Assembly: GCA_021413885.1 (NCBI GenBank)
Contig: JAIOPM010000057.1
Span: 310,001 to 374,000, forward strand
Source: Planctomycetota bacterium
GTDB lineage: Bacteria; Planctomycetota; UBA1135; GCA-002686595
DNA: 64,000 bases
Direction of reading: 5' to 3'
Shown here: positions 1 through 8,876 of the stretch, in pieces
How the letters are laid out: the number at the start of each line of letters is the position of its first letter
Position numbering within the stretch: the first letter of the stretch is position 1
Translations under genes and position numbers: made by a program
The notes under the pieces: model-generated
Told to the model about the DNA's origin: nothing
The model's database searches: none
Seen by the model: only the letters and a program-made list of their open reading frames with translations

Positions 1-221
1 CCGCGGACCTGAAGGCGAAACGCCCCGCCGACTACGAGAAGAAGCGCGTGCGCATCGAGGCCGTGCTCGCCGAGCCCGATCCCGAACGACGCCTGACGCT
101 CTGGCTCGACGCGCACCTGGTCGATCCGCAATTCGACAACCCGATGAGCCGCATGACGGTCCTGCCGCTGACCGATCAGGAACGCGCGGACCTCGTGCGT
201 TGGTTGATGAGCCTGCGTTGA
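1..221 (+). CDS. C-terminal fragment, possible cytochrome c-type protein
   Basis: Only the last 72 codons are in the window; the reading frame begins at base 3 and ends in TGA at 219-221. The tail carries a Met-containing stretch (NPMSRMTVLPLTDQERADL) followed by an amphipathic helix ending in VRWLMSLR. That arrangement, a Met ligand region then a last helix with LTDxERADL, resembles the end of small cytochrome c domains. The heme CxxCH motif would lie upstream of the window, so the family call is tentative. It converges tail to tail, with 4 bases between, on the next gene. Confidence 0.4.
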   Translation, partial: ADLKAKRPADYEKKRVRIEAVLAEPDPERRLTLWLDAHLVDPQFDNPMSRMTVLPLTDQERADLVRWLMSLR

Positions 222-225
222 GAGT

Positions 226-1806
226 TCAGCGCGCGCGCAGGGCTTCGACGATCGGCGCGAGTTCGGTGCGGTACGCGCTCGTCCTGCGCACGGCGATCTC
301 GAACGCGCCGACGGCGAAGACGTCGTAGTCGCTCGCGAACTCCGGCTCGGCGCGCAGCGCGCGCGACCACTCCGTGCCTTCCGCCGACGGCAACCAGATC
401 CAATCGGGCATCCGCTCGGCGAGCAGCTCCCTCGCGTCGAAACCGCGCCGCGCGATCCGCGCGTCGTGCGCGCCGGAGAGATCGATCACGATCGCGAGCG
501 GCAACGCGGCGCCGACTTCGCCCGCGGGCGCGCACGCGACCTTCAAACGACCGCGTTCGAGATCGTTCGGCGGCGGCGCGATCGGCGCGAGCTCAGGAAG
601 CCCCGGCCAACGCGCAGGCGACAGCGCGCCGTCGAATCGTCCGATGCGTCCGGCGACGGCGGCCTCGCGCGCGAGCGCAACGTGACTCCACAACGCCGGC
701 AACGAACCGACGACCGCCGCGACGGCGAGCAACAAGAGCGCCGTGTTCGGCACGCGCTTGCCGCGCCACTCCGCCCAACGTCGCAACCCGACCGCCGCGC
801 GCGCGGCGAGGAACACGAGCGGCGGCACCGCGGCGAGCAGGAAGCGCAACGAGGACACGTCGATCGCCGGCGCGCCCAACGTCGCGTCGAGCACGAACAC
901 CAACGTCACGACGCCGAACGCGAGATCCCACACGCGCGGCTCGATGCGCGGCGCGCCGCGGCGCAGCGCGAGTTCGAGCACGACGAGGCCCCACAACGGC
1001 GCGGTGACGCCGAGCCAGCGCGCGAGTTCGATCCACGCGTCGAGCGGGCCGCGCGCACCGTGCTCGAGCGCGAACGCCAACGGTACCGGCAATCCGTGCG
1101 CGAGTTGGAGCCACAGCGAGAGCGCCGCCACGCCCGCGAGCGCGACTCCGAACGCGACGAACGCTTGCCGACGTTGCGCGTCGCGCGCGAACACGGCGAC
1201 GACCAACGGCACGCCGACGCCGTAGAGCCCGAGATCCGCGCGCGTCGCGAACAGCGCCGCGCCGAACGCGCCGAGCACGCTGCCGCCGACGGCGACGTCG
1301 ACGCGCTCGCTCTGCGACCACAGCCACGTGAAGACACCGGTCATCGCCATCGCGAGCGTCGCCTCGAGGCCGCTGGTCATCTGCACGGCGAGCGCACTCG
1401 CTCCGAGACCGACGACCAACGCGACCAACCCGTCGAAACCGATCGTCGCATCGCGCGCGCTGCGCACCGCGCCGCGGGCGAGCATCACGCAGAACGCGAG
1501 CGCAACGAGACCGGAGCCGATGCCGACGACGGCGAGCGCGAGCAACGGATCGCGGACGAAGATCTGCGTCGCTTCGAGCAACGTGAACTGCAACGGCGAG
1601 AGCGCGCCGACCGTGCGCTCGCCCTCGAGTTCCCACGTCAACGCGCCTTCGATCCGGAAGTTCGAGTGGTAGCGCAGGAGCGCCATCGCTTCGTCGCCGA
1701 ACGCTGCACTCGACGCGCGCGCGACGACGCCGACGAGGAGCGCGAGGGCCGCGACCGCGATCGCCGCCGCGAGCCAACGGCGCAGGACTCGAGACGGCTC
1801 GCTCAC
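226..1806 (-). CDS. GT-C type integral membrane glycosyltransferase-like protein
   Basis: A 526-residue protein with about ten hydrophobic segments. After the first TM helix there is a loop with DEAMALLRYHSNFRIEGALT and, soon after, a GALSPLQ segment. This matches the DDAFIxLRY...GE..EGYTSPLW loop seen in GT-C polyprenyl-phosphate-sugar transferases of the AftB type, where the acidic pair is catalytic. The start is GTG at 1806, because the nearby ATG at 1814 reads straight into a stop. It begins 9 bases after the upstream GT4 gene ends, so the two are probably cotranscribed and act in envelope polysaccharide or glycolipid assembly. The sugar substrate cannot be told. Confidence 0.6.
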   Translation of the reverse strand: MSEPSRVLRRWLAAAIAVAALALLVGVVARASSAAFGDEAMALLRYHSNFRIEGALTWELEGERTVGALSPLQFTLLEATQIFVRDPLLALAVVGIGSGLVALAFCVMLARGAVRSARDATIGFDGLVALVVGLGASALAVQMTSGLEATLAMAMTGVFTWLWSQSERVDVAVGGSVLGAFGAALFATRADLGLYGVGVPLVVAVFARDAQRRQAFVAFGVALAGVAALSLWLQLAHGLPVPLAFALEHGARGPLDAWIELARWLGVTAPLWGLVVLELALRRGAPRIEPRVWDLAFGVVTLVFVLDATLGAPAIDVSSLRFLLAAVPPLVFLAARAAVGLRRWAEWRGKRVPNTALLLLAVAAVVGSLPALWSHVALAREAAVAGRIGRFDGALSPARWPGLPELAPIAPPPNDLERGRLKVACAPAGEVGAALPLAIVIDLSGAHDARIARRGFDARELLAERMPDWIWLPSAEGTEWSRALRAEPEFASDYDVFAVGAFEIAVRRTSAYRTELAPIVEALRAR

Positions 1807-1815
1807 GTGCGCATG

Positions 1816-2949
1816 TTAGGCCCGAGCGAGGTCGAGCACGATCGCCGCGAGTTCGTCGAGCTTGCTGTCGAGGCCGCGCTCGAGCACGGCGGCGCGCACG
1901 CGTTCGCGATCGAGCGTTCGACGATCGAGGAGTTCGCGCAGCGCGTTCGCGAGCGCCGCGGGATCGCCGGGCGCGACCACGCGACCTTGCGCGTCTTCGA
2001 CGATCGCTTCCGCCGCGCCGGCCGCGGTCGTCGTGACGACGGGAGTGCCGCTCGCGAGCGCTTCGAGGATCACGAGCCCGCTGGTGTCGCGGAACGTCGG
2101 CGCGGCGCAGAGGTCGGCGGCGCTCCACAACGCGACGGGATCGACGTCGCGGTGCCAGACGATGCGCTCGCGCAGACCGCGGACGAACGCACGTCGTCGC
2201 CAGGGAACGAAATGCTTCGCGCCCGCGGCGACGAGACACCACGGACGATCGCGCAACTCGGCGAGCGCGTCGAGCAACGTCGCGAGGCCCTTGAGCTCCG
2301 GCTCGCGCGCCGCGAACGCGATCAACGGCTCGTCGTCGCCGACTTCGAGCTCGCGCCGCAACGCCGCGCCGAGCGTCGCGCGGTTCTCGATTCGAAAACG
2401 CGCGAGATCGACGCCGTTGTCGACACGACACAAGCGCGGAGCTGCGTCCGGATACGCGCGCCGGAATTCGTCCTCGACCAGCTTCGACACGCACACCACG
2501 CGGCGCGCGCCGCCGGCGAGCAGCTCGCGCTCGAACTCGAGGAAGCCGCGAAAACGCCCGCGCACCGCGCGTTTCGGATCACGTCCGCGTGCGATTTCCC
2601 GCGCGCGCAACGCGGGCTCGAGCGCGCCGCCGTGCGGCCAGTAGAGATCGACGCGCGACAGATGCCGGATCCCGATCGTTACTTCGCAGCGCGCGAGTTC
2701 CGCCGCCGCGACCAGACGCTCCGCGCGCCTACGTTCCCGCCCTGGACCGCGCATCCCCCACGTCCGCACCCGCACGAATTCGCCGGGCGCATCGGCACTC
2801 GCACGTTCGGCGAATGCGAGCACGCGCGCGCCGCGAGTGATCAAGTGCCGCGCGAGATCCGCGAGCGCTCGCTCGGCGCCGCCGCGCGCCGGCTCCCACC
2901 GGTCGATCAGGAAACCGACCGTGAGTTCGTGGAAGGACGTGCGGCTCAC
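1816..2949 (-). CDS. Glycosyltransferase family 4 (WaaG/RfaG-like)
   Basis: A 377-residue GT-B fold protein. The N-terminus has the acceptor-side Gly-rich loop (WEPARGGAERALADLARHL). The C-terminal half has the nucleotide-sugar binding region with the E-x7-E signature (LVILEALASGTPVVTT). The overall pattern, including the PHGGALEPALRAREIARG loop, is close to WaaG-type transferases that add a hexose to a lipid-linked core. The start is GTG at 2949. Only 39 bases separate it from the divergent GT4 gene at 2989, so both promoters must overlap. The following gene, a GT-C membrane protein, is in the same operon. Confidence 0.8.
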   Translation of the reverse strand: MSRTSFHELTVGFLIDRWEPARGGAERALADLARHLITRGARVLAFAERASADAPGEFVRVRTWGMRGPGRERRRAERLVAAAELARCEVTIGIRHLSRVDLYWPHGGALEPALRAREIARGRDPKRAVRGRFRGFLEFERELLAGGARRVVCVSKLVEDEFRRAYPDAAPRLCRVDNGVDLARFRIENRATLGAALRRELEVGDDEPLIAFAAREPELKGLATLLDALAELRDRPWCLVAAGAKHFVPWRRRAFVRGLRERIVWHRDVDPVALWSAADLCAAPTFRDTSGLVILEALASGTPVVTTTAAGAAEAIVEDAQGRVVAPGDPAALANALRELLDRRTLDRERVRAAVLERGLDSKLDELAAIVLDLARA

Positions 2950-2988
2950 GGCGTCGACCGGCGAGCTACGCTAGCGTGGCCGGAACCC

Positions 2989-4011
2989 ATGCGCATCGCT
3001 TTCGACGTCTCGCCTCTCGCGCGCCCCCATCCGCGCGGCGTCGCGCGCGCGGCGCGAGGCGCGGTCGAAGCGCTCGAACGACGCGGCGTGCTCGACATCG
3101 TGCGCCTCGCGCCGAACGACGGCGAGGATCTGCGCGCGTGGCGCCACGGCGAGCTCGCGCGCCGCGCCGAAGCCGCCGGTTGCGAAGGGCTGCACTCGTT
3201 CGTCAGCGCGCTGCCGCTCGCCGCGCGTCTGCCGCGCGTGCAGACCGTGCACGAGTTGCCGTGGCGTCACGGCGTCGCGGAGAACGCGGATCTCGGTCAT
3301 CGAGCGTGGGTGCATGTCGGCGGCCTCGTCGCGCGCGCGGTCGCGACGCCGAGCGAATTCGTCGCGCGCGAGTTGCGCGCGGAGCTCGTCGCGGGAGCGA
3401 GCAAGGTCAACGTCGTGCCGTGGGGCGTCGGCGCGCCGTTCGGTGTCGAGCGCGACGAAGCGCGCGAGCGCGAGCTCGTGCGGAGCTTCGAACTCGACGA
3501 TGCACCGTTGGTGCTCGCGCCCGGCGCGACGCGGTCGAAGAAGAACCTCGGCGCGGCGATTCGCGGGCTCGCAGCGCTCGGCGTACGCGCGCGCCTCGTC
3601 GTCACTGGAGAGCGCACCGAGAGTCTCGCGAGCGATCTCGAGCTCGCGCGCTCGCTCGGCGTCGACGTCGTCGCGACCGGCGAGCTCGACGATTGCGACC
3701 TCGTCTCGCTGCACCATCGCGCGCACTGCGTCGTCGTGCTCTCGCGTTCGGAGGGCTTCGCGTTCCCGGTGCTCGAGGCTCTCGCGTGCGGCCTCGCGGT
3801 CGTCGTCGCGCGCGACGACGCGGCGGCGGAGCTCGCGGGTGCCGATGGAATCGTCGCGGACGCCGATCGGCCGGATGAGGTGGCGCGGGCACTCGCGGCG
3901 GCACTCGCGAGCGAACGTCGGCACGAGCCGCGTGGACGAGCGCTCGAACTGACGTGGGACCGTTGCGCCGAACGCATCGAGACGCTGTGGCGCGGACTCG
4001 GGTCGCGATGA
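2989..4011 (+). CDS. Glycosyltransferase family 4
   Basis: A 340-residue GT4 enzyme beginning MRIAFDVSPLARP. It keeps the C-terminal donor-site pattern: LVLAPGATRSKKNL, then LSRSEGFAFPVLEALACG with the E-x7-E pair. The frame stays open for about 2.5 kb further upstream, but that stretch lies antisense to two conserved genes. ATG at 2989 is therefore chosen, at the point where family similarity begins. A TACGCT hexamer lies at 2967-2972. The stop codon overlaps the next start in ATGA, so the next transferase is translationally coupled. Acceptor and donor are unknown. Confidence 0.8.
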   Translation: MRIAFDVSPLARPHPRGVARAARGAVEALERRGVLDIVRLAPNDGEDLRAWRHGELARRAEAAGCEGLHSFVSALPLAARLPRVQTVHELPWRHGVAENADLGHRAWVHVGGLVARAVATPSEFVARELRAELVAGASKVNVVPWGVGAPFGVERDEARERELVRSFELDDAPLVLAPGATRSKKNLGAAIRGLAALGVRARLVVTGERTESLASDLELARSLGVDVVATGELDDCDLVSLHHRAHCVVVLSRSEGFAFPVLEALACGLAVVVARDDAAAELAGADGIVADADRPDEVARALAAALASERRHEPRGRALELTWDRCAERIETLWRGLGSR

Positions 4012-5126
4012 GCGCGCGCACCGCTCCCTCGCGACGCATCCTGATCTCGGGCGTCGTGCTCGCGCAGCCGATGGGCGGCGTGAGACGTCACAACGTCGAA
4101 CTCTTGCCGCGCGTCGCGCGCCTCGCGGAAGCCGACGGCGTTCGCCTCGCGTTGTTGGTCGGCCGCGACGGCTTGCCGTTCGAACTCGACGCGCGCATCG
4201 AACGCCTCGCGAGCGACGTGCCGGCGCAGCCGGTGTGGAAGCGCGCGTTGAGCGAAGCGCGAGCGTTGCGTCGCGTGCTCGGCGAGGCTCGGGCGCGCGG
4301 CGACGAGTTCGCGCTCGTCCACACCGCGCATTTGCCGGCGCCGCGCAAGTTGTCGGTGCCATACACGTTGACGCTGCACGATCTGCGGCGCCTCGGCGAC
4401 GCGCACACGCCGGCGGTGAAGCGTTGGCTCGGCGCGCGAGCCGTCGGCGCCGCCGCGCGCGGCGCACGGACGGTGTTGACGGTCGGCGAGAGCGTGCGCG
4501 TCGAGTTGCTCGCGCGTTTCGAGCTCGAGCCCGCGCGCGTCGTCGTCGTGCCGAACGCCGCGGATCACTTCGAGCCGCTCGCGCGCGCCGAGGCGCGCGA
4601 CGCGCCGCTCGTGCACATCGGCCACGTCGAGCCGCGCAAGAACTTGGAGGTCGTCGTGCGCGCGCTGGCGCTCGATCCGACCTTGCCGCGCTTCGTCGCG
4701 CACGGCGCCGCGAAGGACGGCGAGGATCGAAGGCTGCTCGAGCTCGCACGCTCGCTCGGCGTCGCGAACCGCGTGACATTCGCCGGCGCGTTCGACGAGC
4801 GCGAGCTCGCGACGCTCTACGCGACCGCCGGCGCGATCGTGTTGCCGTCGAAGCTCGAAGGCTTCGGCATCGCGGCGATCGAAGCGCAACGAGCGTTCGC
4901 GCCGCTCGCGATCGCGCGTATCGCGGCGTTGGTCGAAGTCGCGGGCGCGGAGACGCCGAGCTTCGCCCCCGATGATGCGGCGGAATGCGCACGCGCGCTG
5001 CGCGCCGCGTTGAACGTCGAACGCGCGAGCTTGGCCTCCGCCCGCGAACGCGTCGCGCGATTTACGTGGCAACGCTCCGCCGAAATTTGGTGGAGCGCGT
5101 GGCGCGCGATCCTCGCGGAGCGTTGA
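4008..5126 (+). CDS. Glycosyltransferase family 4
   Basis: A 372-residue GT4 enzyme starting MSARTAPSRRILISGVVL at the ATGA overlap with the previous gene. N-terminal acceptor loop: PMGGVRRHNVELL. Middle: DLVHTAHLPAPRKL-like loop, TLHDLRRLG, then a linker LTVGESVRVELL and VVPNAADHF. C-terminal donor site: IGHVEPRKNLEVVVRAL and LPSKLEGFGIAAIEAQRA, with the two Glu of the GT4 signature. This is the second gene of a rightward pair facing a leftward GT4/GT-C pair, so the four genes together look like a small surface-glycan locus. Confidence 0.8.
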   Translation: MSARTAPSRRILISGVVLAQPMGGVRRHNVELLPRVARLAEADGVRLALLVGRDGLPFELDARIERLASDVPAQPVWKRALSEARALRRVLGEARARGDEFALVHTAHLPAPRKLSVPYTLTLHDLRRLGDAHTPAVKRWLGARAVGAAARGARTVLTVGESVRVELLARFELEPARVVVVPNAADHFEPLARAEARDAPLVHIGHVEPRKNLEVVVRALALDPTLPRFVAHGAAKDGEDRRLLELARSLGVANRVTFAGAFDERELATLYATAGAIVLPSKLEGFGIAAIEAQRAFAPLAIARIAALVEVAGAETPSFAPDDAAECARALRAALNVERASLASARERVARFTWQRSAEIWWSAWRAILAER

Positions 5127-5133
5127 CGCGTGC

Positions 5134-5880
5134 TCAGTGCGGCTCGACGTCTTCGACCGTGTCGCCTTGCGCGCGGTCGCGCAAGAACGAGGTCGCAGCG
5201 AACGCGAGCCAACCGATGCCCGCGCACAACGCGAGCGCGACGAGCACCGCGACGAGCTTGAACCACCACGGCCGTTGATCGAGGTCGCTCGACAACACTC
5301 CGGCGCGCGCATCGGTCTTGTAGTACTGCAACACGCGTTGGCCGCGCGCTTCGAGCGGCGCGCCCGCTCCGGGCACCATTCTCGTCGCGCCGAGCGACGG
5401 TGCGCTCGCGGCCGGTCGCACCGGTTCGCTCGTTCGCGCGGGTGCGGGTTTCGAAGCGATCGGCGGAGCGATCGGCGGTCCGTCTTCGAGCACGATCTCC
5501 TCGAGCTCGAGCGCCGCGCGCGCGGCCGGCTTCGGCGGCGGCGCTTTCGGGACGACGTCGAACTCGACTTCCGGCGCCGACGTGCTCGCGTGCTCCTCGA
5601 GACGCACGCGCACCAGCACGTCGCCGATCTTGAACTCGCCGAGATCGGTCAACGCGACTTCGGCGGCGCGCACGCCTTTGTTCCAGAGTCCGTTGCGCGA
5701 TTCCCGGTCGACCAGCACGAGCCCGCTCTCGCGCCGCTCGACCCGCGCGTGGACGCGGCTGATCGAACCGTCGCGCAGCACGACCGCGCAGTCGGTGTTG
5801 CGGCCGATCGTCGAGCCTTCGTCGAGTTGGAACGAGCGTCCGAGATCGGCGCCCGAGAGCACGAAGAGCCGCGCGCTCAC
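5134..5880 (-). CDS. FHA-domain protein with C-terminal transmembrane helix
   Basis: A 248-residue protein. Residues 1-95 form a forkhead-associated phosphothreonine-binding domain with the conserved Gly-Arg (26-27), Ser-x-x-His (41-44) and Asn-Gly (63-64) positions. A Pro/Ala-rich linker follows (about 110-180), then one TM helix at about 207-231 and a short acidic tail. The start is GTG at 5880, overlapping the stop of the upstream gene as GTGA. The upstream frame could be extended much further, but that part is antisense to other genes. Inferred role: a membrane-tethered reader of protein phosphorylation by a Ser/Thr kinase not present in this window. Confidence 0.8.
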   Translation of the reverse strand: MSARLFVLSGADLGRSFQLDEGSTIGRNTDCAVVLRDGSISRVHARVERRESGLVLVDRESRNGLWNKGVRAAEVALTDLGEFKIGDVLVRVRLEEHASTSAPEVEFDVVPKAPPPKPAARAALELEEIVLEDGPPIAPPIASKPAPARTSEPVRPAASAPSLGATRMVPGAGAPLEARGQRVLQYYKTDARAGVLSSDLDQRPWWFKLVAVLVALALCAGIGWLAFAATSFLRDRAQGDTVEDVEPH

Positions 5881-6218
5881 CCCTTGTCCCCGCGGCTCGC
5901 CGCCATGTCGTCGGCGAGCGAACGCGCGCGCCACCAGCGTTGCGCGAGCTCCTCGAAACGACGCGTGAAGTCCGCGGCGTTGAGGCGCCCTTCGAACGCC
6001 TTCTGACCGCCGATCCACAACACCGGCAGGCGAGCGCCGAATTGCGCGAGCAGCTCCGCGTCGCGACCGACGTCGATCTCGGTCAGGCTGTACGGCCAGG
6101 CGAGGCGCGCGCGCTCGATCTCCTCGCGCATGTCGACGGCGGCGGCCGAACCGCGGCGCGCATAGAGCACCAGCGGAACCGGATCGAGAACACGCCTGCC
6201 GAGGAGCCAACCGAGCAT
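5877..6218 (-). CDS. Glutaredoxin-like protein lacking both active-site cysteines
   Basis: A 113-residue thioredoxin-fold protein of the short glutaredoxin type (beta strand LVLYARRG, later cis-Pro loop ARLPVLWIGG). Where relatives carry GCxxC after the first strand, this one has GSAAA (residues 23-27), so it cannot do dithiol chemistry. ATG at 6218 is chosen because the fold begins right after it. It is coupled by GTGA to the FHA gene downstream, which suggests a joint function, perhaps as a binding module. It is divergent from the ABC gene at 6285, leaving about 66 bases for promoters. Confidence 0.6.
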   Translation of the reverse strand: MLGWLLGRRVLDPVPLVLYARRGSAAAVDMREEIERARLAWPYSLTEIDVGRDAELLAQFGARLPVLWIGGQKAFEGRLNAADFTRRFEELAQRWWRARSLADDMAASRGDKG

Positions 6219-6245
6219 CGCGCGAACGATCGTAACGACTCGCAA

Positions 6246-6275
6246 TTGATCGGGCACGCGAACGTCGCGCACACT
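6246..6275 (+). promoter_or_regulatory. Sigma-70-type promoter, start-proximal
   Basis: The -35 box is TTGATC (6246-6251), the spacer 18 bases, and the -10 box CACACT (6270-6275). The ATG of the ABC ATPase gene lies 9 bases after the -10 box, so the transcript would have almost no leader. Recognised by eye only. Confidence 0.45.
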
Positions 6276-6284
6276 GTGCGACGC

Positions 6285-7157
6285 ATGGACGCTTCGACGC
6301 TCGGGCCGGCGCTGCGCCTCGTCGGTTTGCGCCAGTCCTACCCGATTCGGTTGGGGCTCGCGCGCAAGACGGTCTTGCACGGGATCGACCTCGAGCTCGC
6401 GCGCGGAGCGAGTCTCGGCCTCGTCGGACCGAACGGTTCGGGGAAGAGCACGCTGCTGCGCGTGATCGCGGGCGTCGAAGGGTACGACGACGGGACGCTC
6501 GAGGTCCTCGGCGCGAGTCCGAGCGTCGCGGCGGTGCGCCGGCGGATCGGTTGGCTCGCCGAGGATCTGCCGTTCCCGCGCGAGATGCGCGCGGACGAAG
6601 CGTTGAGATTGAGCGCGGGACTCTACGGCGTGCCGCGACGCGAACTGCGCGCGCGCGTCGACGGCTATCTCGAGCGGGTCGGACTCGCGGATGCGCGCAA
6701 GGTCGCGCTCGCCAAGTTCTCGAAGGGCATGGCGCGCAGGTTCGGACTCGCGGCGGCGTTGATCCACGAGCCGGAGCTCGTGCTGCTCGACGAGCCGACC
6801 GCCGGACTCGACGCGCCGGGCTTCGCGGTGCTCGAGGACTTGCTCGGCGAAGCGAAACGGCGCGGCGCGTCGTTGGTGGTCGCGTCGCATCTCTTGACCG
6901 ACATCCAAGCGCATTGCGATCGCTTGGTTGTGCTGGTCGACGGTCGCGTCGGACTCGCGGGCGCGCCGCGCGAGCTCGCGCCCGACGGCGGCGCGGTCGA
7001 GCTCGAGGTCGAAGGCCTCGACGCGCGCGGGCTCGACGGCCTCGAAGGCGACGCGCGAGCTCGCGGCGGACGCGTGCTCGGACGTTTCGTCTCGGCGCGC
7101 AACCTGGTCGAACTCTATCGCCGCTTCCGTCCGCCGCCGCCCGGAGAGCCGCGGTGA
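6285..7157 (+). CDS. ABC transporter ATP-binding protein
   Basis: A 290-residue ATPase. Walker A is GPNGSGKST, the signature region is FSKGMARRFGLAAAL (a divergent LSGGQ of the ABC-2 drug/bacitracin type), and Walker B is LVLLDEPTAGLD followed by the switch His (VASHLL). An accessory C-terminal region of about 70 residues follows. The start is ATG at 6285, supported by a promoter only 9 bases upstream. The stop overlaps the next gene as GTGA. With the membrane protein that follows it forms an ABC-2-like exporter; the substrate is unknown. Confidence 0.85.
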   Translation: MDASTLGPALRLVGLRQSYPIRLGLARKTVLHGIDLELARGASLGLVGPNGSGKSTLLRVIAGVEGYDDGTLEVLGASPSVAAVRRRIGWLAEDLPFPREMRADEALRLSAGLYGVPRRELRARVDGYLERVGLADARKVALAKFSKGMARRFGLAAALIHEPELVLLDEPTAGLDAPGFAVLEDLLGEAKRRGASLVVASHLLTDIQAHCDRLVVLVDGRVGLAGAPRELAPDGGAVELEVEGLDARGLDGLEGDARARGGRVLGRFVSARNLVELYRRFRPPPPGEPR

Positions 7158-8197
7158 TCGAACGCGGCGTGTTCGCGCTGGCGCTGCGCCGCGCGTTCGG
7201 GATCGGGTCGCTGGTCGTGTTCGTGCTCACGGCCTTCGCGATCGGTTGGATCGATTGGCAAGGCGCGACCGGTTTGCCGCGCGGCGAAGCGTGGGTGTTG
7301 CGCGGGCTCGAGCGCCGAGGCTTGTGGGTCGCGCTGATCGTGTTGCTCGGCTCGGCGGCGATCGCGCGCGCCGCGGGACAATTCGCGCGTTGGCGCGCGC
7401 GCGAGTTCGATTGGATCGCGGCGGTGCCGGTCGCACGGGCGCGCTGGTTGGTCTCGACGTGGGCGGGCGAAGTCGTGGCGCTGGCGATGTTCCTCGTCGT
7501 CGCGGCGGGTTTCGTCGAGCTCTCGATCGGCGAGAGTCGCGCGGCGGAGCGCGTCGTCGAAGTGCGCGCGTTGCCGCGGATCGCTCTCGTCGACGCGACG
7601 TCGCGCGTCGAATGGCGATTCGCCGACGCGCCGAGCGATGCGCGCGCGCGCATCGAGCTCGCGCTCGCCGGCGGCGGCCGCGCGGCGGAAGTGCGTTGGC
7701 GCGCGCGACGCGGCGAAGTCAGCAGCGCGACCGGCGCGATCGTCGGACTGCGCAAGACGCTCGAGCTCGCGCTCCCGCCCGGCGAAGGTCCGGTGACGTT
7801 CGACCTCGAACGCGTCGGCGAAGGCGCGATCGTCGTCGCCGATCCCGACGGGCTGTGTCTCGCAGTGCCGGTCGCGAGCGATCGTCTCGCGACGGTCGCG
7901 ATCGCGCTGCGGCTCGGGCCGGCGCTCGCCGCGGCGGCGGCGCTCGCGCTCGGACTCGGCGCGTGGATCTCGGCGCCGAGCGCGTTCGCGGCGACGCTCG
8001 CGTTCTGGATCGCGGCGTGGTTCACGGCGCGGCCGAGTTCGTTCGTGCCGGCGGCCGACGTGTTCGACGCGCTCGAGTTCGTCGCCGCGGGACTGGTGCC
8101 GCCGCTGCCCGGCGCCGTGAGTTATGTCGGCGCGGCGTTGCTCGTGGTCGTCGGACTCGTCCTCGCCGCCGCGCGACCTTGGAAGCGCAACCCATGA
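7154..8197 (+). CDS. ABC-2 type permease-like membrane protein
   Basis: A 347-residue protein starting with GTG at 7154 inside the GTGA overlap. There are two or three TM helices near the N-terminus (LVVFVLTAFAIGW, WVALIVLLGSAAIA, EVVALAMFLVVAAG). A non-membrane region of about 120 residues rich in beta-strand follows, then four C-terminal helices. Position and coupling to the ATPase suggest it is the transporter's membrane subunit. The soluble central part is unusual for such permeases. No clear family was recognised from sequence alone. It overlaps the following gene by ATGA. Confidence 0.6.
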   Translation: MIERGVFALALRRAFGIGSLVVFVLTAFAIGWIDWQGATGLPRGEAWVLRGLERRGLWVALIVLLGSAAIARAAGQFARWRAREFDWIAAVPVARARWLVSTWAGEVVALAMFLVVAAGFVELSIGESRAAERVVEVRALPRIALVDATSRVEWRFADAPSDARARIELALAGGGRAAEVRWRARRGEVSSATGAIVGLRKTLELALPPGEGPVTFDLERVGEGAIVVADPDGLCLAVPVASDRLATVAIALRLGPALAAAAALALGLGAWISAPSAFAATLAFWIAAWFTARPSSFVPAADVFDALEFVAAGLVPPLPGAVSYVGAALLVVVGLVLAAARPWKRNP

Positions 8198-8778
8198 GTC
8201 GACGAGCGCGCTTCCTCGCGATCCAGTTCGCCGGCCTCGGCGTCGCACTCGCGCTCCTGATCGGCACGGCGCGGCCGCCGCCGAAGGACGATTCGTCGCT
8301 GCTGGTGCGCGTGCTCGGTCCGGCGGCGCGTTTCGCCGCGTCGATCGAGTGGGTGCGCTTCGATCTCGCGTTGCGGTCGGGCGATCTCGAGCTCGCGTAC
8401 GCCCGCGCGGACACCGCGCTCTGGATAGATCCGGGCGCGACCGAGGGTTGGAACGCGTACGCGGCGCACCTCGCCTTCGATCGGGCCTCCGCCGAGCGCG
8501 AACCGGATCCCGTGCGACGTCGGGCGTGGTTCGACGCCGCCCTCGCGACGTTGGCGCGAGGCGAAGCGGTCGCCCGGGAGCCGGGGGACCTCGCGCTGTT
8601 CGCCGGGCTGCTGCGCATGGACAAGGCGAAGGACGACCCGGCGCTCGCGGGCTCGGACGGCGTCCGCTCCCTCTACCTCGCCGCCGCGGACGACTTCGAT
8701 CGCGCGGCGCGCCTCGGCAAGACGTTCGCCGTCGAAGGCGCCGCCAAGGCGCGCGAGCTCGCCGCGAACGCGAAGTGA
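8194..8778 (+). CDS. Membrane-anchored hypothetical protein of the ABC unit
   Basis: A 194-residue protein beginning with ATG in the ATGA overlap. It has one N-terminal TM helix (about 8-24, FAGLGVALALLIG) and then a helical region with paired helices of tetratricopeptide character (SGDLELAYARADTALWIDPGATEGWNAYAAHLAF is one such stretch, at about 64-98). No enzyme motif is visible. As the third gene of a tightly coupled unit it is probably an accessory part of the ABC system upstream. The function is not known. Confidence 0.6.
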   Translation: MSRRARFLAIQFAGLGVALALLIGTARPPPKDDSSLLVRVLGPAARFAASIEWVRFDLALRSGDLELAYARADTALWIDPGATEGWNAYAAHLAFDRASAEREPDPVRRRAWFDAALATLARGEAVAREPGDLALFAGLLRMDKAKDDPALAGSDGVRSLYLAAADDFDRAARLGKTFAVEGAAKARELAANAK

Positions 8779-8876
8779 ATCGCGACGCGACGGCGCTTCG
8801 TCGTCGCGCGCTCGAACGTGCCGCGATTTTCGCGAGCGTGTTTACTCGGTCGGAGAATTAGGATCTCGCGGGCATC

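Noticed and set aside
466..2988. Long upstream extension of the GT4 gene at 2989
   Set aside because: It is antisense to two conserved transferase genes, and family similarity begins at 2989.
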